This document shows, in pieces, positions 22,310-32,216 of a stretch of 64,000 nucleotides of DNA (positions are counted from its first letter, which is position 1; every line of letters begins with the position of its first letter). The DNA lies in the NCBI GenBank assembly GCA_029261135.1, contig JAJDBX010000046.1, positions 80,158 to 144,157 of the forward strand. The letters run 5' to 3'. The DNA comes from Nitrospirota bacterium. GTDB lineage: Bacteria > Nitrospirota > Nitrospiria > SBBL01 > JAADHI01. The position numbers were made by a program, and so were the translations under genes. Under the pieces are notes generated by a model that saw only the letters and a list, made by a program, of their open reading frames with translations, was not told where the DNA came from and searched no databases.

Positions 22310-23047
22310 ATGGTCGCCGATCACTTTAACCAAAATTTTGAAATCATTCCGGTCAATACAGATGCATTACTCGAAGAAGTTCTCCGATTACGATACCAAG
22401 TCTATTGCGTCGAAAATCCACTCGCTGATCCAAATAGCTATACAGATTGCAAAGAACACGATTTCTATGACACACACTCCGTTCACCGCCTTATCCGACA
22501 TAAATTAACAGGCATATTTGTCGCTTCGGTTAGATTGATTCTACCGAACCCCGATGATTGGGCAACCTCCTTTCCTATGGAGGCATATTGCGGCGAGTTT
22601 TTTTATCGTGATACGATTCCTTTAAAACAAATTCCCAGGGAATCGTTTGCAGAGGTCTCCCGTTTTCTTGTTTCAAAAAAACGGGAGCGGCAGATAAAGG
22701 ATATATCTGTTCGAAACATGAAGCGGGATGGCTCGGATATTGTTTATACAAAGAGGGATGGTCAGTTCTGTTACCTTCTGCTCTTTGGGCTTTTTTCTGC
22801 AGTCGTGTGCATGACGATACAATATAACACCTCCTATTGGTATGCCGGTGTGGAACCCGCTTTTCATCGATTACTCAAAAGGTTTGGGATCGACTTTCCT
22901 CAGATTGGCCCACTCTTCGAGTATCACGGCAAAAGAATCCCCTGTCTCGGATCAACAGAATCTATTTTGTCAGGCATTCATAAATATCGTCCTGAAGTAT
23001 GGAAATTTATCACTCAAAACGGCAAGCTTGTCCCGTCTAGGAAATAG
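22310..23047 (+). CDS. PEP-CTERM/exosortase-associated acyltransferase-like protein (autoinducer-synthase/GNAT fold)
   Basis: LRLRYQVYCVENP...FAEVSRFLVSKKRE resembles exosortase-associated acyltransferases (TIGR03694-type); assigned from memory of the motif pattern. Confidence 0.7.
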   Translation: MVADHFNQNFEIIPVNTDALLEEVLRLRYQVYCVENPLADPNSYTDCKEHDFYDTHSVHRLIRHKLTGIFVASVRLILPNPDDWATSFPMEAYCGEFFYRDTIPLKQIPRESFAEVSRFLVSKKRERQIKDISVRNMKRDGSDIVYTKRDGQFCYLLLFGLFSAVVCMTIQYNTSYWYAGVEPAFHRLLKRFGIDFPQIGPLFEYHGKRIPCLGSTESILSGIHKYRPEVWKFITQNGKLVPSRK

Positions 23048-23094
23048 TATGGCCTTGAGAGGATGTCAGGGAAAGAGGGAATGATTTCACTGAC

Positions 23095-23517
23095 ATGAAG
23101 TCTTTTTTTATATTCATCATGATGCTCCTATTGATGTTTGGGACGATACTGGGTGTAGAGGCGCAAGAGGTTGTTGTTCACCCCAGTGTCAGCCAAGAGA
23201 CAATCTCAAGGAATACCTTGCGAGCAATCTTTGGCATGCGTCTCCGCCGATGGCCTGACGGAAGTGTCGTTAAGGTTTTTGTGCTTCGGGACGATGCTGA
23301 ACTCCACAAAAAGTTTTCAAAGTCGATTCTCCATTTATTTCCTTATCAACTACGGCGGGCATGGGATCGACAAGTTTTTTCCGGAACAGGTCAGTCGCCA
23401 CAAGAGGTCATCTCATTAGAATCGATGAGAGCAAAGATCACCCATACACCCGGGGCTATTGGCTATTTACCAATTGGAAATACTGAAATAGGGATGAAGA
23501 TCTTAAATGTCCGATAA
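23095..23517 (+). CDS. PstS-like periplasmic substrate-binding domain protein (short)
   Basis: Signal peptide, VVHPSVSQETISRNTLRAIFGMRLRRWPDGS, TPGAIGYLP typical of PBP-like proteins. Confidence 0.8.
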   Translation: MKSFFIFIMMLLLMFGTILGVEAQEVVVHPSVSQETISRNTLRAIFGMRLRRWPDGSVVKVFVLRDDAELHKKFSKSILHLFPYQLRRAWDRQVFSGTGQSPQEVISLESMRAKITHTPGAIGYLPIGNTEIGMKILNVR

Positions 23518-24715
23518 GTTTATTTATGGATTAAAGCTGTTCTTTGTGTTTCTCTGCTTTTTAATAGAAGGTGTGGCTTCTTCTATCTTCGGTGCTGAAT
23601 TGCCAGATTCGCTCCAAATACATGGTTTTGCGACCCAGGGTTTTATCCTAACATCAGATAATAATTTTTTTGGGAAGAGTAAAGATGGAAGTTTCGACTT
23701 CACTGAACTGGGAGTGAATACATCGATTCGTCCCATTCTAGACATGCAAATTTCAGCACAAGTTATTTCACGCCGGGCAGGGGAGGGGAATGACAGAGAC
23801 CCCCAATTAGATTATGGTTTTTTGGATTATAGCCTCATTTCGAATGCATCAAGAAAACTCGGCATCCGACTGGGGAGAGTAAAAAATCCGCTCGGTTTTT
23901 ACAACGACACACGAGATGTTGCCTTTACAAGACCCAGTATATTTTTACCCCAATCGATCTATTTTGGTCGGACGCGGAACCTGGCCCTTTCATCGGACGG
24001 ATTAAACATTTATGCAGAATATCGCAAAGGTTTTGCAAACCTATTTTACGAACTTGAAGTGGGCTACCCGAAAGTTGACGACAGAGAAACAGAGCTCGCT
24101 TTTCTTGGCCAAAAACTCCAAACACAGGGTGGACTTGATGAACGCCTTTCATACATCAGTCGCTTCATCATTGAGCCTACTGGTGGGAGAATTCGTATTG
24201 CTCTGAGCGGAGCGCTTGTCAATATCATATTTGAGCCAAAAACAAGTGCTGTAAAAACAGGCACGATCCGTTTCACCCCTTTAATTTTTTCGGTACAGTA
24301 TAACACCGAATTCTGGAGCCTAAGCTCTGAGTATGCCCTTCGCTATTCCAGATATCGAGACGTTGGACCACTCAGTTTCAACAATACGGGAGAGAGCTAC
24401 TACCTTCAGGGAAGCTATCGCATCTCGGAGCAGTTAGAGGCCGTGCTTCGCTATGATGTTCTCTTTCAAAATCAGGATGATCGATCCGGAACAAAATTTT
24501 CCGCAGCATCCACTACAGGGGCTCTCGCACATACCCGCTTTGCAAAGGATTCGACCGTGGGCTTGCGGTGGGACATCACGAGTGCATGGATGTCGCGCAT
24601 CGAATATCACTATATCGATGGGACTGCCTGGCTTCCACTTTCGGACAATCCTGTGGCATCCGCGACAGAGCGGTACTGGGATCTATTCTCTATTCTCGTC
24701 TCATTTCGTTTTTAA
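23507..24715 (+). CDS. Outer-membrane porin-like beta-barrel protein
   Basis: Signal peptide, alternating aromatic/polar beta strands, terminal Phe (ILVSFRF). Confidence 0.75.
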   Translation: MSDKFIYGLKLFFVFLCFLIEGVASSIFGAELPDSLQIHGFATQGFILTSDNNFFGKSKDGSFDFTELGVNTSIRPILDMQISAQVISRRAGEGNDRDPQLDYGFLDYSLISNASRKLGIRLGRVKNPLGFYNDTRDVAFTRPSIFLPQSIYFGRTRNLALSSDGLNIYAEYRKGFANLFYELEVGYPKVDDRETELAFLGQKLQTQGGLDERLSYISRFIIEPTGGRIRIALSGALVNIIFEPKTSAVKTGTIRFTPLIFSVQYNTEFWSLSSEYALRYSRYRDVGPLSFNNTGESYYLQGSYRISEQLEAVLRYDVLFQNQDDRSGTKFSAASTTGALAHTRFAKDSTVGLRWDITSAWMSRIEYHYIDGTAWLPLSDNPVASATERYWDLFSILVSFRF

Positions 24716-24747
24716 CGATGAGTTTTTAAACTAAAAAGTACTGATAA

Positions 24748-27633
24748 ATGACACTTCTTTCTCATAAAGTTCAGCGATTCTTAAGCTTAAAATGGAAGGC
24801 CTTGATTTTATTTAGTATGGTACTTTTTGTAATCAATGCCTCTTTCCCCTTTTTCAGCCATCAAAACTTAATGGAACATTATGATCAACGTCGAGAAGCT
24901 GAACATGCGCACTTTACAAAAGAGTTTGACGGACTCATGGAACATATGCTTAAACGCTCACTTCAGTTCAGTGAGGTCATTCCCTTGCTTGACGGCGTCG
25001 AAGAATCCTTGGTGAGCGGGAAAAATGAAACGATTCGTTTGGCTTTTGACGGTCATTGGTCTTTGTTGCAACTCGATATGGGTATTGACCTTGTTCGTTT
25101 TCATTCTGTCTCAGGCAGAGAATTGGGTCGCTGGGGTCATTCAACTTTTATTGCAGAGGAGGAACTGCTGATTACAGGTTGGATCGAAGAGGTCATTCGA
25201 AAAGAACGTCCCATCACGGCACTTTCCTGCATCCGTATCTGCACACAATATGTCATGGCACCCCTTCTTTCGGAAGGGGAAAAAATCGGGATCATCTTGT
25301 TGGGTAGTTCTCTGGCCGAAGTCATTATCAACCTTCAGCAGATTTCCGGGCGGGAAATCGGCGTTCTCATTGACAGAAAGGGTGAGGAAATCCATAAGCC
25401 CTCAGAAAATTTGACACAAGGCAGAATGATCTCCTCTTGGAATAAAGAGATTATCGCCTTAACCAATATGAACCTTACCTTGCCACTACTTCGATCCGTC
25501 GTGCAGAAAATACCTTCTTTTGATGACATCATCAAAGGGAAAAAAGTGGGTTTCGAAAACAGAAATTATGAATTAGGCGTCATTCCCTTACAGGGGCTTG
25601 CCAATCCTGGGGCAGGACACCTCATAGTGATTGACGATATTTCCAAGACACTATTAGAAATTCGGAGGGCAACCCGAAAAAGTTTAATCGCCGGAATCAT
25701 TGGGCTTCTGTTTTCTGAAGGGATCTTATTGGCTATTTTATGGACGCCAATCTCACGTCTTCGCCTCATTACAGAAACATTACCCTTGCTCGCCCAGGGT
25801 AAATTTAAGCAGGTAAGGCGCGCGTTCTCAACGAGACCTCAAAGCTTGATGAAGGACGAGATCGACATACTTGATGACGCGGCCATTGCCCTTTCTCATC
25901 AGTTGGAAATGCTGGAAACAGAGGTCAAAATAAGGACTAAGACGCTTGCGGCCAGAATGGAAGATCTGGCCCATGAAAAGGATTTCATCGCGCATTTACT
26001 GGACACGGCCCGTGTGATTATTCTTACACAGGACAAAGATGGAAAGCTCATGATGCTGAACCAACATGCTTGCCATATAACAGGCTACAAGAGAAATGAA
26101 CTCACGGGCATGGGTTTTGCCGATCTTTTTTCTGAGGGAGACTTGACGATTGAAATGATGGATGATTTAGGAAGAATTTGTTCTGGTCAAAGAGAATATG
26201 TCTCACACGAATCGGTGATCACTTGTAAAAATAGATCATTGCGACATATCGTCTGGGTGCATTCTCGCCTGGCGCGAAAAAAAGAAAATGAGCCTGTCAT
26301 CCTGTCGGTGGGTTTAGATTTCACTGCCCGGAAACAGGCAGAATTACGACTTTCGTGGTTGGCCGACCATGATCCACTCACGAGTTTATTTAATCGGCGT
26401 CGTTTTCAAAGTGAACTGGAGAACATACTTGCTAAATCAAAAAAATCCGGGCAGGCTGGCGCTCTTTTTTACTTCGATCTAGATCAATTTAAATATGTGA
26501 ATGATACGCAAGGCCATCATGCGGGAGATACACTGCTGAAGGTAATCGCCAGTCAGCTTTTTCGATTTGTTCGTACAACAGATATTGTGGGTCGTTTGGG
26601 TGGGGATGAATTTGCCATCGTTGTTTCTGAAATAAATGAAACGGGCGCACTTCAGATTGCACATAAAATTACGCAATATTTGGATAATGTTGAAGTTTCA
26701 GTACTTGGACCCGCATTCAAAATTTCTGCCAGCATTGGTATCGTCCTTTTTCCTGCACATGGGGAAACACTGCAAGAACTGCTTTCCAATGCAGACCTTG
26801 CGATGTACCAGGCAAAAGAAAAAGGGCAGGGCTCTTGGCATCTCTTTACAGGATATGAACCCATTCGAGCACGGATGAAAGAGCAGGTATATTGGAAAGA
26901 TCGGATTAAACAAGCACTCGATAACGATCTTTTCGTCATGTATTTTCAACCCGTTCGAAATATTCATAACGGATCCATTTTTTGTTACGAAGCCCTGATC
27001 CGAATGCGTGATCAAGATGAAACCTTGATCTCTCCAGCTGCATTTATTCCTATTGCAGAAGAAAGTGGGCTCATTTATGAAATCGATCACTTGGTGCTCG
27101 ACAAAGTGATTTCCCGTCAGGCGGCACTTTCCGCCCAGGGGATTCATCTGACCTTTACACTGAATCTTTCCGGTTACGCATTCAATGATCCCGCATTATT
27201 GTCTCATCTTAAGCGAACCTTAACAGAAACGGGAGCAAATCCAGAAAACATTGTGATCGAAATAACAGAAACAGCCGCTGTTTCTGATTTGGTTGCAGCC
27301 TGTTGTCTCATGAACGAAATTAAAGATCTAGGTTGTTCTTTTGCACTGGATGATTTCGGAACGGGCTTTGCCTCTTTCAATTATCTGAAGGAGCTTCCAG
27401 TGGATATCGTCAAGATTGGAGACACTTTCATCAAAGAAATAGTGACACGTCCCGACGATCAAATCTTTGTGAAATCTCTGACTGAAGTGACGAAAGGCTT
27501 GGGTAAAAAAACCATCGCAGAAGGGGTGGAAAATGCAGAAATACTATCTTTATTAAAAGAATACGCTGTCGATTTTGCCCAAGGCTGGCATGTGGGAAAA
27601 CCCGTCAGTAAGCTCCTCGAAGAAGGACCTTGA
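24748..27633 (+). CDS. Membrane PAS-GGDEF-EAL protein (c-di-GMP turnover)
   Basis: Periplasmic sensor region, HAMP-like, PAS, LGGDEFAIVV, YEALIRM EAL motif, LDDFGTGFASFNYL. Confidence 0.95.
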   Translation: MTLLSHKVQRFLSLKWKALILFSMVLFVINASFPFFSHQNLMEHYDQRREAEHAHFTKEFDGLMEHMLKRSLQFSEVIPLLDGVEESLVSGKNETIRLAFDGHWSLLQLDMGIDLVRFHSVSGRELGRWGHSTFIAEEELLITGWIEEVIRKERPITALSCIRICTQYVMAPLLSEGEKIGIILLGSSLAEVIINLQQISGREIGVLIDRKGEEIHKPSENLTQGRMISSWNKEIIALTNMNLTLPLLRSVVQKIPSFDDIIKGKKVGFENRNYELGVIPLQGLANPGAGHLIVIDDISKTLLEIRRATRKSLIAGIIGLLFSEGILLAILWTPISRLRLITETLPLLAQGKFKQVRRAFSTRPQSLMKDEIDILDDAAIALSHQLEMLETEVKIRTKTLAARMEDLAHEKDFIAHLLDTARVIILTQDKDGKLMMLNQHACHITGYKRNELTGMGFADLFSEGDLTIEMMDDLGRICSGQREYVSHESVITCKNRSLRHIVWVHSRLARKKENEPVILSVGLDFTARKQAELRLSWLADHDPLTSLFNRRRFQSELENILAKSKKSGQAGALFYFDLDQFKYVNDTQGHHAGDTLLKVIASQLFRFVRTTDIVGRLGGDEFAIVVSEINETGALQIAHKITQYLDNVEVSVLGPAFKISASIGIVLFPAHGETLQELLSNADLAMYQAKEKGQGSWHLFTGYEPIRARMKEQVYWKDRIKQALDNDLFVMYFQPVRNIHNGSIFCYEALIRMRDQDETLISPAAFIPIAEESGLIYEIDHLVLDKVISRQAALSAQGIHLTFTLNLSGYAFNDPALLSHLKRTLTETGANPENIVIEITETAAVSDLVAACCLMNEIKDLGCSFALDDFGTGFASFNYLKELPVDIVKIGDTFIKEIVTRPDDQIFVKSLTEVTKGLGKKTIAEGVENAEILSLLKEYAVDFAQGWHVGKPVSKLLEEGP

Positions 27634-27649
27634 TGGATTAGCTTCATCT

Positions 27650-27806
27650 CTAAGTCTGCTCAATGTACTTGGGCGAGGATTCAGCACCCAAGCGGTGTAA
27701 TCGGACATAAGAATCAGTGTCTTGCAACGCTTGAATTATGGGATCGAACATACGTGCATCCAAAAGAATGAATAAATCCAGAATAGCTCGCTGATGCTCG
27801 AATGCA
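27650..27806 (-). pseudogene. Fragment of HEAT-repeat-like protein
   Basis: Minus-strand translation AFEHQRAILDLFILLDARMFDPIIQALQDTDSYVRLHRLGAESSPKYIEQT*; no full ORF. Confidence 0.4.
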
Positions 27807-28010
27807 CTTTTACTTTATTAAGGACACTAAATACAGATCGAATTTTTCTTTTTCACCCGCGAAGGACTTACTGCCTTGGAAAAATAAAAAGAAAATAACC
27901 AAGATCAAACCCAATAAGATTTTTTTCTCATAAAGACCATGACCTAAGTTAAATTTTGAGAGTCATCATTAATTTGAGTTTCCCCTCCCCACTTGCTAAA
28001 TCCCGGGCAT

Positions 28011-28790
28011 TCAATACGGGAAATACCAGGCTTCCGAATGTTCTGGGATTTCCCAGGTCAGTGGCAAGCGATGGCTCTTTTCACTGAGAAGACCCTCATC
28101 GCGAAGTTGCGCCAAAAAACGGCGCACTGAGCGTTCAGACATTCGACAAAGTTCAAGCGCGAATGAGCGCATCTTGGCTCAACAATCCTCGCCCGTCGTG
28201 ATCTCCTTGCCTCGACACATCTGCAGCTTGCAGCATCGTTTTATACTCCACTGAGGCGCGCACAAGACCACGACTTAAACAGCAAATACCGACACTTACC
28301 ATCCCATTTTTTAAATGACGAATTGGTCAATAAGCGCATCACACGCCCATTCCTATCCGCAAAGGGATGAATCCACGCAAAGCGGTGATGTGTACAGATG
28401 ATCGCGATAACCTTCTGAGGATCAAATGATTAAGGGTGTGGCCCGAATTATTTTTAATGTACGCAGGGACTCGGGAACATGACGATAGAATTCAATATGA
28501 ATTGCTCGAATAAATTCGCGTGAATACAAAGTGTCATGATCTGGAGCCTGATCGGTAAAGCATTGCTGGACTTTAATATGTGCAATCGTTTGAACTAAAA
28601 ATCTCTTTTGGCGAGGTCTTTAGAAAAGTCGCCCCTTTGCGCCGCACGAATTTCATAAGGCTACGTGTGATTTCCTTCGATGAGATTTGTGTAATAGAAA
28701 TTGATGACTTCCATATGACGGGAGATGACATTTCGGATTTCTGGCGAGACACTTCCTACCAGCTTCGCCGTGGCAACAGATAATGAAACA
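28011..28790 (-). pseudogene. Disrupted Fic family protein
   Basis: Minus strand, several frames: NLIEGNHT*PYEIRAAQRGDFSKDLAKRDF*, AHIKVQQCFTDQ...[38 protein letters not shown] (Fic motif), [42 protein letters not shown]...WEIPEHSEAWYFPY*; at least two in-frame stops plus frameshifts. Confidence 0.85.
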
Positions 28791-28846
28791 GCTTTATGCT
28801 GGAAGCATTGAGGTTTTTAGAGAACTGTCATCGGGAATAAAGGGAG

Positions 28847-28905
28847 AACAATTATGGCTTATTGACAGCAGATTAATAATCTGCTGTCAATAAGCCATAA
28901 TTGTT
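28847..28905. repeat. Perfect 59-nt palindrome (29-nt arms, 1-nt centre)
   Basis: aacaattatggcttattgacagcagatta-a-taatctgctgtcaataagccataattgtt. Confidence 0.97.
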
Positions 28906-29117
28906 TTAATAGTTGAATATAAAACATTAAATTAAAATATATGCAAGAAATATTTAAAGTTTGGCCGGTTGAAATCTACCGCAGATTGATATCTCCTCAG
29001 GGATGAAATCAAGGAAGGTATTGGTAAAGGGAAGTCGTCTGTGTGTTTTAAAGGTTCTTGAACCCTCAATGCCAAAACCCCAAGAAAATGACAAGGAATG
29101 CTCAGTTCAGAAAAAAC

Positions 29118-29516
29118 TTAGCGGTTTTGAACCATGCGTTTTGTGCCATTCTCAAAGATAACTTCTACTTTGCTGCGGTTAATAACCGATGAAATAAAAC
29201 CGATGCCAAAAGTCGCATGCTCAATCATCTGATTGGCCTTAAAGTTCCCTTTTATACTATATTTTTTTGCACCGCTAAGACCACCCTCATCGACTTTCGC
29301 CATCAAAATCTGGTATTCCGATTTTTTTGTTTTTCGGGTACCCGGCGTTTTTTTCTCAGGTTCTTTTTCACGGTAGTTATGGTGTCCGTTACAAGTCTTA
29401 CACTTTACTTTTTTAGGAAGCGCATCAACCAGAGCAGAAATCGTATGATCCAACATTAATTTGCATTTTGTGCACCACGATACAATGTCTGTCCCAACTT
29501 CATAAGTATTTTCCAT
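29118..29516 (-). CDS. Conserved hypothetical protein with CxxC pairs (zinc-ribbon-like)
   Basis: WCTKCKLMLDHT...VKCKTCNGHHNYR two CxxC pairs, linker, C-terminal IEHATFGIGFISSVINRSKVEVIFENGTKRMVQ. Confidence 0.6.
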   Translation of the reverse strand: MENTYEVGTDIVSWCTKCKLMLDHTISALVDALPKKVKCKTCNGHHNYREKEPEKKTPGTRKTKKSEYQILMAKVDEGGLSGAKKYSIKGNFKANQMIEHATFGIGFISSVINRSKVEVIFENGTKRMVQNR

Positions 29517-29672
29517 GGATTATCTTCCTAATTTTGTTCTAAAGGGTTGTCTTTACAAGTGTTTCATTATCCGCTATTCGTACTTCGGAGTCAAGAAATC
29601 CTTCTCTTCTCTATAAAACAACAGCAAGAAAGGGCCTTGTGTGATGGAATTTATTGTGGTGATCAGGCAGAC

Positions 29673-32183
29673 TTAGCCATTATTTTCTGCTTCTTGAAGC
29701 ACTTCAATGAGCTGAGGGCCGTCAAACTGAAAAGGGTAGACAGGATCTTCGGCTTCCTTCCACGGATCTTTGTAAGCATCAACGGCCTCTTGCATTTTCG
29801 ATTCAAGATTCAAACAAATGCCCATATTATCGTCGATTAAAATTCCTTTGAGCAGGTCGATTCCGATGCGTTCAACAAATCCATAGGTTCGCTCTAAATA
29901 TTTTGCATGTTCCCGATAATATTCAAGAAAGCGACTCGTGTATTGAATCACGGCTTGAGGGTTGTCTACGGTACAGAGCAGATCTCCCTTTCGAATGGTG
30001 CTTCCTGCCGCACCACCGATGTAAATTTCCCATTGGCCCCCTTCGATCGCCACGACACCCACATCTTTAACCAAAGCTTCTGCACAATTTCGAGGGCAAC
30101 CCGTGACCGCCATTTTCACTTTATGAGGCGCTTCTACGCCTTGAAAACGCATTTCAATTTCTTTTGCCAGAGAGATCGAATCCCCCAGACCAAATCGGCA
30201 AAAATCAGTACCCACACAGCTTTTCACCGTACGAAAGGCCTTGGTATAGGCATGACCGCTCGGCAAACCGATGTCTTTCCAAATATTCGGGAGATCCTCT
30301 TTTTTGATTCCCAAGAGGTCGATCCGTTGTCCCCCGGTAAACTTCACCATTTTTGCTTTATATTTTACGGCGGCTTGCGCAATGCGAAGCAATTCTTCGG
30401 GCGTAGTTACGCCACCGATAATTCTGGGGACGACAGAAAAGGTCCCATCTTTTTGGATATTCGCATGCACGCGATCATTAATGAACCGTGCATCCCGTTC
30501 ATCTTCATATTCTTTCGGCCAAAGTGTTTTAAGCAGAGAGGCCAAGCCTGTCTTCGTGGTAGGATCTTCCTGTCCTCCCCCCAATGTCGCTAAGACCACA
30601 CTGACCGATTTTAAACCGTTGGAACGAATCTCACGAACAAGTTGTGATTTTTCAAAGGGAATACCTGGAACATAATAATGCTCACTGGCATCGTAGGATA
30701 CTTCTCCGACCACGGATTCTATGACCTGCGCAATAAATCCACGGCAGGAACCGCAACCCATGCCTGCCTTTGTTTTTGCCCCGACCGCAGCCACACTACT
30801 ACAATTTCCATTTTCTATGGCGGAAACAATCTCACCTTTACACACACCGTTACATCCACAAATTTGCGCCGAATCGGGTAAGTCTCCCGCATCCAGCAAT
30901 TTTGATCCATCAATAGAACCAAAAAGAATCTCTCCGCGATTTTCTGGGAGCTCTTTTTCGTTCATAAAAAGTTGCATGAGGCTGTCACTTAATCCAGTAT
31001 CCCCGAGTAAAATAGCCCCATGTATTTTATTTTCCCGTACAATCAGTTTTTTATAAATGCCCCGATTGGGATCACGATAAACAAGCACTTCGTCATCATT
31101 CTCATCTGTCTCTTTTTCTCCCATAGAGGCAAGATCAACCCCCATCACTTTTAACTTGGTGCCTGTTTTTGAACCGACATACCGTGTTTCCGAATTGACC
31201 CCGGTTAAAATATCGGCCATCACACCGACCTGCTGCCAGATGGGCTCAACCAGACCATAGGTTAAACCACGATGTTCAATACATTCTCCCACCGCAAAAA
31301 TATGAGGATCTTCTGTTCTCATTTGGTCATCACAAAGGATGCCTTTATTGGTTTTTAAACCACTCTTTTCAGCCACCTCAGTCATCGGAACAATGCCCGC
31401 ACTAATGACCACGATATCGGTCTCTAGAATTCCGCCATCCTTAAAAATGAGACGGGAAACCCGTCCATCCTTTGCGACAATTTGAGAAGTAAAGGTTTTC
31501 GTGAAAACGCGAAGTCCCATCGCACCCATCGCGCGTTCCAAGAGATTGGCCGATTCGAGATCCAGTTGAGAAGGCATGAGTTGGTCTGCGGCTTCGATGA
31601 CAGAAACTTCCAGGTCATGTGTCATGAGTCCCCGTGCGGCTTCAAGACCTAACAAGCCTCCACCAATAACCACTGCTTTCTGGCACCCTTTTGCATAATC
31701 TGCAATCTGATCACAGTCCTCTATCGTCCGGAATAAAAAAACACCAGGCAGTTCACTGCCTTTGATCCGTGGCACGAAGGGTCGTGAGCCTGTCGCAATA
31801 ATGAGCTCATCGTAAGGCACCTCAACAAAATGATCCCCATCAATCCCTTGAATCGCTTTATTGTAAGGAATGTCCTCGGCTGAGAGCTTCAGGGCAAAGA
31901 CTTTTTTCGACACTCTATCGATATGTGTCACCTTCATGCCGACATGCAGCGTAATATTATTTTCTTGATACCATTCCAGTGTATTTAGAAAAATCTCACT
32001 CGGACTTTGGGTCTGATTGAGGACATTGCTCAGCAAAATCCGGTTATAGTTTCCATAAGGCTCTGCGCCAAACATCAGAATATCGAAGGCCTCGGGGTCT
32101 CGTTTTAAAATTTCTTCCACCGCCCTCGCACCCGCCATCCCATTGCCGATAACAACAAGTCTTCTTTTCACATCCACTCCCAC
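29673..32183 (-). CDS. nirB: Nitrite reductase (NADH) large subunit
   Basis: FAD/NAD domain, BFD-like [2Fe-2S] CGCNGVCKGEI...GCGSCRG, sulfite/nitrite reductase motifs TGCPRNCAEALVKDVG. Confidence 0.95.
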   Translation of the reverse strand: MGVDVKRRLVVIGNGMAGARAVEEILKRDPEAFDILMFGAEPYGNYNRILLSNVLNQTQSPSEIFLNTLEWYQENNITLHVGMKVTHIDRVSKKVFALKLSAEDIPYNKAIQGIDGDHFVEVPYDELIIATGSRPFVPRIKGSELPGVFLFRTIEDCDQIADYAKGCQKAVVIGGGLLGLEAARGLMTHDLEVSVIEAADQLMPSQLDLESANLLERAMGAMGLRVFTKTFTSQIVAKDGRVSRLIFKDGGILETDIVVISAGIVPMTEVAEKSGLKTNKGILCDDQMRTEDPHIFAVGECIEHRGLTYGLVEPIWQQVGVMADILTGVNSETRYVGSKTGTKLKVMGVDLASMGEKETDENDDEVLVYRDPNRGIYKKLIVRENKIHGAILLGDTGLSDSLMQLFMNEKELPENRGEILFGSIDGSKLLDAGDLPDSAQICGCNGVCKGEIVSAIENGNCSSVAAVGAKTKAGMGCGSCRGFIAQVIESVVGEVSYDASEHYYVPGIPFEKSQLVREIRSNGLKSVSVVLATLGGGQEDPTTKTGLASLLKTLWPKEYEDERDARFINDRVHANIQKDGTFSVVPRIIGGVTTPEELLRIAQAAVKYKAKMVKFTGGQRIDLLGIKKEDLPNIWKDIGLPSGHAYTKAFRTVKSCVGTDFCRFGLGDSISLAKEIEMRFQGVEAPHKVKMAVTGCPRNCAEALVKDVGVVAIEGGQWEIYIGGAAGSTIRKGDLLCTVDNPQAVIQYTSRFLEYYREHAKYLERTYGFVERIGIDLLKGILIDDNMGICLNLESKMQEAVDAYKDPWKEAEDPVYPFQFDGPQLIEVLQEAENNG

Positions 32184-32216
32184 TTTTTCAAATAAACATG
32201 TCCTGCAATAAGGCGC

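Noticed and set aside
28580-28783. 67 aa plus-strand ORF in the decay zone
   Set aside because: Lies opposite the minus-strand Fic remnant, whose N-terminal motifs explain the sequence better.
29907-30593. 228 aa plus-strand ORF opposite nirB
   Set aside because: Antisense to conserved nirB; no recognisable domain.
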